Shown here: piece by piece, positions 5,730-8,562 of the stretch
Position numbering within the stretch: the first letter of the stretch is position 1
How the letters are laid out: each line of letters opens with the position of its first letter
Source of the DNA: Methylococcaceae bacterium
Lineage (GTDB): Bacteria; Pseudomonadota; Gammaproteobacteria; Methylococcales; Methylomonadaceae
Direction: 5' to 3'
Length of the DNA: 8,562 nt
Assembly (NCBI GenBank): GCA_947506075.1
Contig: CANNNN010000096.1
Location: 1-8,562, forward strand
The notes under the pieces: generated by a model
Seen by the model: only the letters and a program-made list of their open reading frames with translations
Database searches by the model: none
What the model was told of the DNA's origin: nothing
Made by a program: the position numbers and the translations under genes

Positions 5730-7154
5730 ATGCCAAAAAAGCAAATACAATCATTCGACGTCATCGTAGTCGGCGCTGGCCCCGCAGGTTACTCGGCGGC
5801 CATCCGGTGCGCACAGCTTGGCCTGAAAACCGCCTGCATCGATGACTGGTGCAATAAAAAAGGCCTGGTCAGTCTGGGCGGCACTTACCTGAACGCCGGT
5901 TGCGTTGCTTCGATTGCCTTATTGGAATCTGCGAAAATTTATGACTCGCTAATCAATAAACGAACAGAACACGGCATTCGGATGGAAACGGTTTCCTTAG
6001 ATATTGCGCTGATGATGCAGCGCAAAGACAACATTGTTAACACACTCAGCCGAGAAGTTGCCGACTCGTTCGCCGCGCACAAGATTGTCACCATTCAGGC
6101 AGAGGCCAGACTGCTTAATGAGCGACAGGTGGAAATTACCCAGACCGACAAGTCGCCCCCCTCAATAATCGAAGCCAAACATATTATTCTGGCTGCAGGC
6201 TCCTCCCCAATCGCCTTAACCTGCGCGCCGATAGACAATGAGTTTATTATTGATTCGACGATGGCTTTAAATCTAAACGCGGTGCCCAAGCGTTTAGCCA
6301 TTATCGGAGCAGGCGTTATCGGCCTTGAATTAGCCAGCATCTGGAACAGGCTGGGCTCCGAAACCATACTGCTAGAAGCCCAGGAAAATTTTTTAGCCAT
6401 GACTGATCAGCAAATAGCCCGCGAGGCCTACCGGATCTATATCGAACAGGGACTGGAACTGCGTTTGGGTGCGCGAGTTATTTCAGCAAAAAAAAGCAAT
6501 AAAAAAGTCGCCATAGAATATCAAGACAGTGACGGCACTCATGCGCTGCGAGTCGACAAGCTGATTGTTGCATCAGGCAGAAAACCCAATACCGACAATC
6601 TGGCCGCCGCAGAAGCCGATTTACTGCTCGATGAAAATGGCTATGTCCACGTCGACGAAAATTGTCGAACCAACCTGCCTGGCGTTTACGCGATAGGCGA
6701 TCTGACCGTGCTCGGCCCGATGATAGCTCATAAAGGCATAGAAGAAGGTCTGTTTGTTGCCGAACAAATCGCCGGCATCCACAACCCTGTCAACTATGAT
6801 CTGTTGCCCAGCGTTATTTTTACCGAGCCGGAAATTGCCTGGGTAGGTCAAACCGAACAGGTCTTAAGAGCTACGGGCGTATCAATCAAAGTCGGCACAT
6901 TCCCGTTAAACGCCACAGCCCGTGCTCATGCGATTGACAAGACCGAAGGCATGGTTAAAATCATCACCCAGGCGGAGACCGACACACTGCTTGGCGTTCA
7001 TATCATAGGCACCCAAGCCTCAGAAATGATTGCCGAAGCCGTACTGGCCATGGAATTCTCCGCCAGCAGCGAAGACCTGGTCAAAACCGTACATGCCCAT
7101 CCTACTCTTGCCAAAGCCCTCCATGGCGCGGCGCTTGCGCTTAAAGAACAATAA
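5730..7154 (+). CDS. lpdA: Dihydrolipoyl dehydrogenase (E3)-like flavoprotein with degenerate active site
   Basis: By fold and position this is the E3 of the 2-oxoglutarate dehydrogenase complex, which would reoxidise dihydrolipoyl-E2 with NAD+. The 474 residues align throughout with Azotobacter-type E3. The FAD motif GAGPAG is at 15-20, the NAD motif GAGVIG at 193-198 with Glu216 closing the fold (NAD rather than NADP), the second FAD motif AIGD at 321-324, and the dimerisation domain runs from about 355 to 470. The catalytic residues do not match. The usual GGTCLNVGCIPSKALL reads GGTYLNAGCVASIALL (50-65): the first redox Cys is Tyr53, Cys58 remains, and the conserved Lys is Ile62. In the C-terminal dyad His457 remains but the usual Glu is Lys462, and the tail ends early. 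The frame is intact. I infer a non-classical activity, a structural role, or loss of function. AGGA at 5720-5723 supports the start. Confidence 0.85.
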   Translation: MPKKQIQSFDVIVVGAGPAGYSAAIRCAQLGLKTACIDDWCNKKGLVSLGGTYLNAGCVASIALLESAKIYDSLINKRTEHGIRMETVSLDIALMMQRKDNIVNTLSREVADSFAAHKIVTIQAEARLLNERQVEITQTDKSPPSIIEAKHIILAAGSSPIALTCAPIDNEFIIDSTMALNLNAVPKRLAIIGAGVIGLELASIWNRLGSETILLEAQENFLAMTDQQIAREAYRIYIEQGLELRLGARVISAKKSNKKVAIEYQDSDGTHALRVDKLIVASGRKPNTDNLAAAEADLLLDENGYVHVDENCRTNLPGVYAIGDLTVLGPMIAHKGIEEGLFVAEQIAGIHNPVNYDLLPSVIFTEPEIAWVGQTEQVLRATGVSIKVGTFPLNATARAHAIDKTEGMVKIITQAETDTLLGVHIIGTQASEMIAEAVLAMEFSASSEDLVKTVHAHPTLAKALHGAALALKEQ

Positions 7155-7183
7155 CTAACGGGGAAGAAACGTTCAGACCTTAT

Positions 7184-7279
7184 CTGGAACCTGCAATCGT
7201 TCCCAGGCTCCAGCTTCCTGTTCAGTTTCGCGAAGCTAGAGCTTCGCGTACTGGCTTCCCAAGCTTGAACTTGGGAAGC
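7184..7279. repeat. Tandem hairpin repeat cluster
   Basis: Two perfect inverted repeats stand side by side. CGCGAAGCT at 7229-7237 pairs with AGCTTCGCG at 7240-7248 (9 bp, 2-nt centre). GCTTCCCAAG at 7254-7263 pairs with CTTGGGAAGC at 7270-7279 (10 bp, loop CTTGAA). To their left, 7198-7225 (starting CGTTCCCAGGCTCCAG) looks like a decayed third unit of the same kind, with only CAGG/CCTG still pairing. Such CGTTCCCA/GCTTCGCG-type palindromes resemble dispersed intergenic repeats known from many environmental bacteria. No T run follows, so these are not standard terminators, although they may mark the end of the lpd transcript. Confidence 0.65.
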
Positions 7280-7303
7280 AGCATAATCTACGTTGCATAG
7301 TAT

Positions 7304-7338
7304 TTGATGGCACTCAGTGCTTACGAAATGGGTATAAT
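7304..7338 (+). promoter_or_regulatory. Candidate nnrS promoter with FNR-like half site
   Basis: TATAAT at 7333-7338 is a perfect -10 box 46 nt before the nnrS ATG. No good -35 box sits 16-18 bp upstream, which is typical of activator-dependent promoters. TTGAT-GGCA-CTCAG at 7304-7317 has one exact half of the FNR/Dnr consensus (TTGAT-N4-ATCAA) and 3 of 5 matches in the other. NnrS genes are often controlled by such regulators. The centre lies about 7 bp closer to the -10 box than in standard class II sites, so the operator is only suggestive. Confidence 0.45.
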
Positions 7339-7384
7339 TACCAACATTCTCTAACGCTGAGCAAAACCGGCTGGAAAAAACGCA

Positions 7385-8560
7385 ATGAAATCACACCCTA
7401 TTTTTGATTACCCCCTTTTTGCCCTGGGCTTTAGAGCCTTTTTTATGTTGGCAGGTCTTGCGGCTCTGATTCTGATTGTCTTCTGGAATGCCCTATCCAA
7501 CGGCACATTAACGTCTGAAGCTTATTTTCCCAACAGCTACTGGCATGCACACGAAATGCTGCTGGGTTATGCGGCAGCCGTCATCTCAGGTTTTTTATTA
7601 ACAGCGGTTAAAAACTGGACCGGCAAAGCGACTGTGACCGGCGACCAGTTGGCAGGTTTGTGCCTGTTGTGGCTCTATGGCCGTATCCTGCCATTCTATT
7701 CCGGCCTGTTGCCTGACGCGTTGATCGCCCTGGTGGATTTTTCTTTTTTGCCGGCTCTGGCTTATCAAGTCAGCAAACCTATTATTGCAGTGAAGCAATA
7801 CAGGAATATGTTTTTCATAGGGTTATTGCTGTTATTGGCTCTGGGTAATGGCTTGATCCATGTCCAAATGCTGGGCTTGCAGGAAAACACCGCAGCCGCA
7901 GGACTCCAGCTGATTATTGCGACGATTATCATTTTAATTTTGATCATTGCCGGACGCGTGTTTCCTTTTTTTACAGAACGCGGTATTCCGGGAACGCTGA
8001 TCATCAAAAATCCGTTACTGGATAACGTATCGGTAGCATCAGCCGTGATTGTCTTTGCGTTGCAATTAGCCGCTATTTCAGGAACCTGGTTAGCTTTGGC
8101 GGCTAGCGCTGCTGCTATTCTCAACCTCACCAGACTATTTGGCTGGTATGTGCAACGCATCTGGTATGTGCCGATGTTATGGGTGCTTTACGTCGGATAC
8201 AGCTGGGTCATTCTGGGCTTTATATTGACCGTATTGTCGGCCTATGCCATCGTGCTGCCGGCTCTGGCGCTGCATGCTTTTACGCTGGGAGGCATCGGCG
8301 TATTAACGCTAGGAATGATGGCAAGAGTGTCACTAGGTCATACCGGACGGGCGCTTAAGGCTTCCAATACGATAGCTATTGCGTTTGTGTTGATTAATGT
8401 CGCTGCCTTGTTTCGGGTATTATTGCCGATAGCGATGCCTAACTGGTACGAAACTTTACTGTATGTATCGACGCTATCCTGGCTGGCGGCATTTTCCCTA
8501 TTCGTGTTTATTTATGCGCCGATACTTAGCCGTGCAAGAATTGATGGACAGGACGGTTAG
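7385..8560 (+). CDS. nnrS: NnrS family polytopic membrane protein
   Basis: An inner-membrane protein of the NnrS family, whose studied members bind haem and copper and are linked to denitrification or protection against nitric oxide stress. The 391 residues match the family's usual length of about 400. Family landmarks are an N-terminal HPIFDYPLFALGFRAFF segment (4-20), WHAHEMLLGYAAAVISGF from residue 53 with His54 and His56, RVFPFFTERGIPGT in the middle, and near the C-terminus HAFTLGGIGVLTLGMMARVS from His297, followed by LGHTGR with His319. These histidines are candidate metal ligands. Hydrophobic segments cover most of the chain, consistent with about twelve membrane helices. No nitrite or nitric oxide reductase gene is in the window, so the role is taken from the family. 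It ends with TAG two bases before the window edge and appears complete. Confidence 0.93.
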   Translation: MKSHPIFDYPLFALGFRAFFMLAGLAALILIVFWNALSNGTLTSEAYFPNSYWHAHEMLLGYAAAVISGFLLTAVKNWTGKATVTGDQLAGLCLLWLYGRILPFYSGLLPDALIALVDFSFLPALAYQVSKPIIAVKQYRNMFFIGLLLLLALGNGLIHVQMLGLQENTAAAGLQLIIATIIILILIIAGRVFPFFTERGIPGTLIIKNPLLDNVSVASAVIVFALQLAAISGTWLALAASAAAILNLTRLFGWYVQRIWYVPMLWVLYVGYSWVILGFILTVLSAYAIVLPALALHAFTLGGIGVLTLGMMARVSLGHTGRALKASNTIAIAFVLINVAALFRVLLPIAMPNWYETLLYVSTLSWLAAFSLFVFIYAPILSRARIDGQDG

Positions 8561-8562
8561 CA

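Larger units (their letters stand above)
7155..7384. other. lpd-nnrS intergenic region
   Basis: These 230 bp contain no gene. The left half holds a cluster of hairpin-forming repeats (7184-7279), listed separately. The right half holds the probable nnrS promoter with a perfect TATAAT. GGA at 7373-7375, 9 nt before the ATG at 7385, is the likely ribosome binding site for nnrS. The gap and the new promoter suggest that nnrS is a separate transcription unit from sucAB-lpd. Confidence 0.6.

Noticed and set aside
5886..5888. Tyr53 in the E3-like protein as a simple sequencing error (TAC for TGC)
   Set aside because: One base could explain Tyr53, but Ile62, Lys462, the Gly in place of Glu in the ALHG motif and the shortened tail are independent changes. 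A coordinated loss is more likely.
7308..7322. Sigma-54-like motif TGGCACTCAGTGCTT upstream of nnrS
   Set aside because: The GG and GC doublets are separated by 8 nt rather than the required 10, so it does not fit a -24/-12 promoter. The nearby perfect TATAAT is the better candidate.
7765..8160. 131-codon minus-strand open frame inside nnrS
   Set aside because: It is antisense to a well-supported NnrS gene and shows no protein family features.
1..8562. CRISPR arrays, tRNA or rRNA genes, transposases
   Set aside because: I saw no regularly spaced repeats, no tRNA-like or rRNA-like sequence and no transposase-like reading frame.

Overview
The window reads as a chromosomal segment of a gammaproteobacterium. 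The E1 and E2 proteins closely match E. coli and Azotobacter-type 2-oxoglutarate dehydrogenase subunits. Coding DNA has moderate GC, while the intergenic DNA is AT-rich and full of inverted repeats. The gene set (sucA, sucB, an lpd-like gene, nnrS, a DUF2914 gene) would suit a Methylococcales-type methylotroph, but nothing here proves that, so the lineage is only a guess.

Layout. Positions 1-524 contain no confident gene: a GC-richer left edge, an AT-rich stretch, an 18-codon mini-ORF with a good ribosome binding site, and a perfect 15-bp hairpin. A minus-strand gene (525-1163, probably really starting near 1270) encodes a membrane-anchored DUF2914 protein. Its likely true N-terminus is out of frame across a run of seven A residues. 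A divergent regulatory region follows. Then, on the plus strand, come sucA (1420-4245) and sucB (4248-5504), only 2 nt apart, encoding E1 and E2 of the 2-oxoglutarate dehydrogenase complex. A 225-bp gap with mutually exclusive stem-loops leads to an lpd-like flavoprotein gene (5730-7154). A second repeat-rich gap with tandem hairpins and a perfect TATAAT box leads to nnrS (7385-8560), a polytopic NnrS-family membrane protein linked in other bacteria to nitric oxide metabolism.

How the genes fit together. E1 decarboxylates 2-oxoglutarate and E2 carries the succinyl group on lipoyl-lysine to CoA. A normal E3 would then reoxidise the dihydrolipoyl arm with NAD+. E1 and E2 look fully intact. The E3-like protein keeps its FAD and NAD folds and plainly descends from a complex-associated E3, but it has lost the first cysteine of the redox disulfide (Tyr53), the flavin-facing lysine (Ile62) and the glutamate of the His-Glu dyad (Lys462). 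It should not work as a normal dihydrolipoyl dehydrogenase. This is the most interesting observation in the window: either E3 activity comes from another locus, or this complex hands electrons on in an unusual way, or the protein has a new or structural role.
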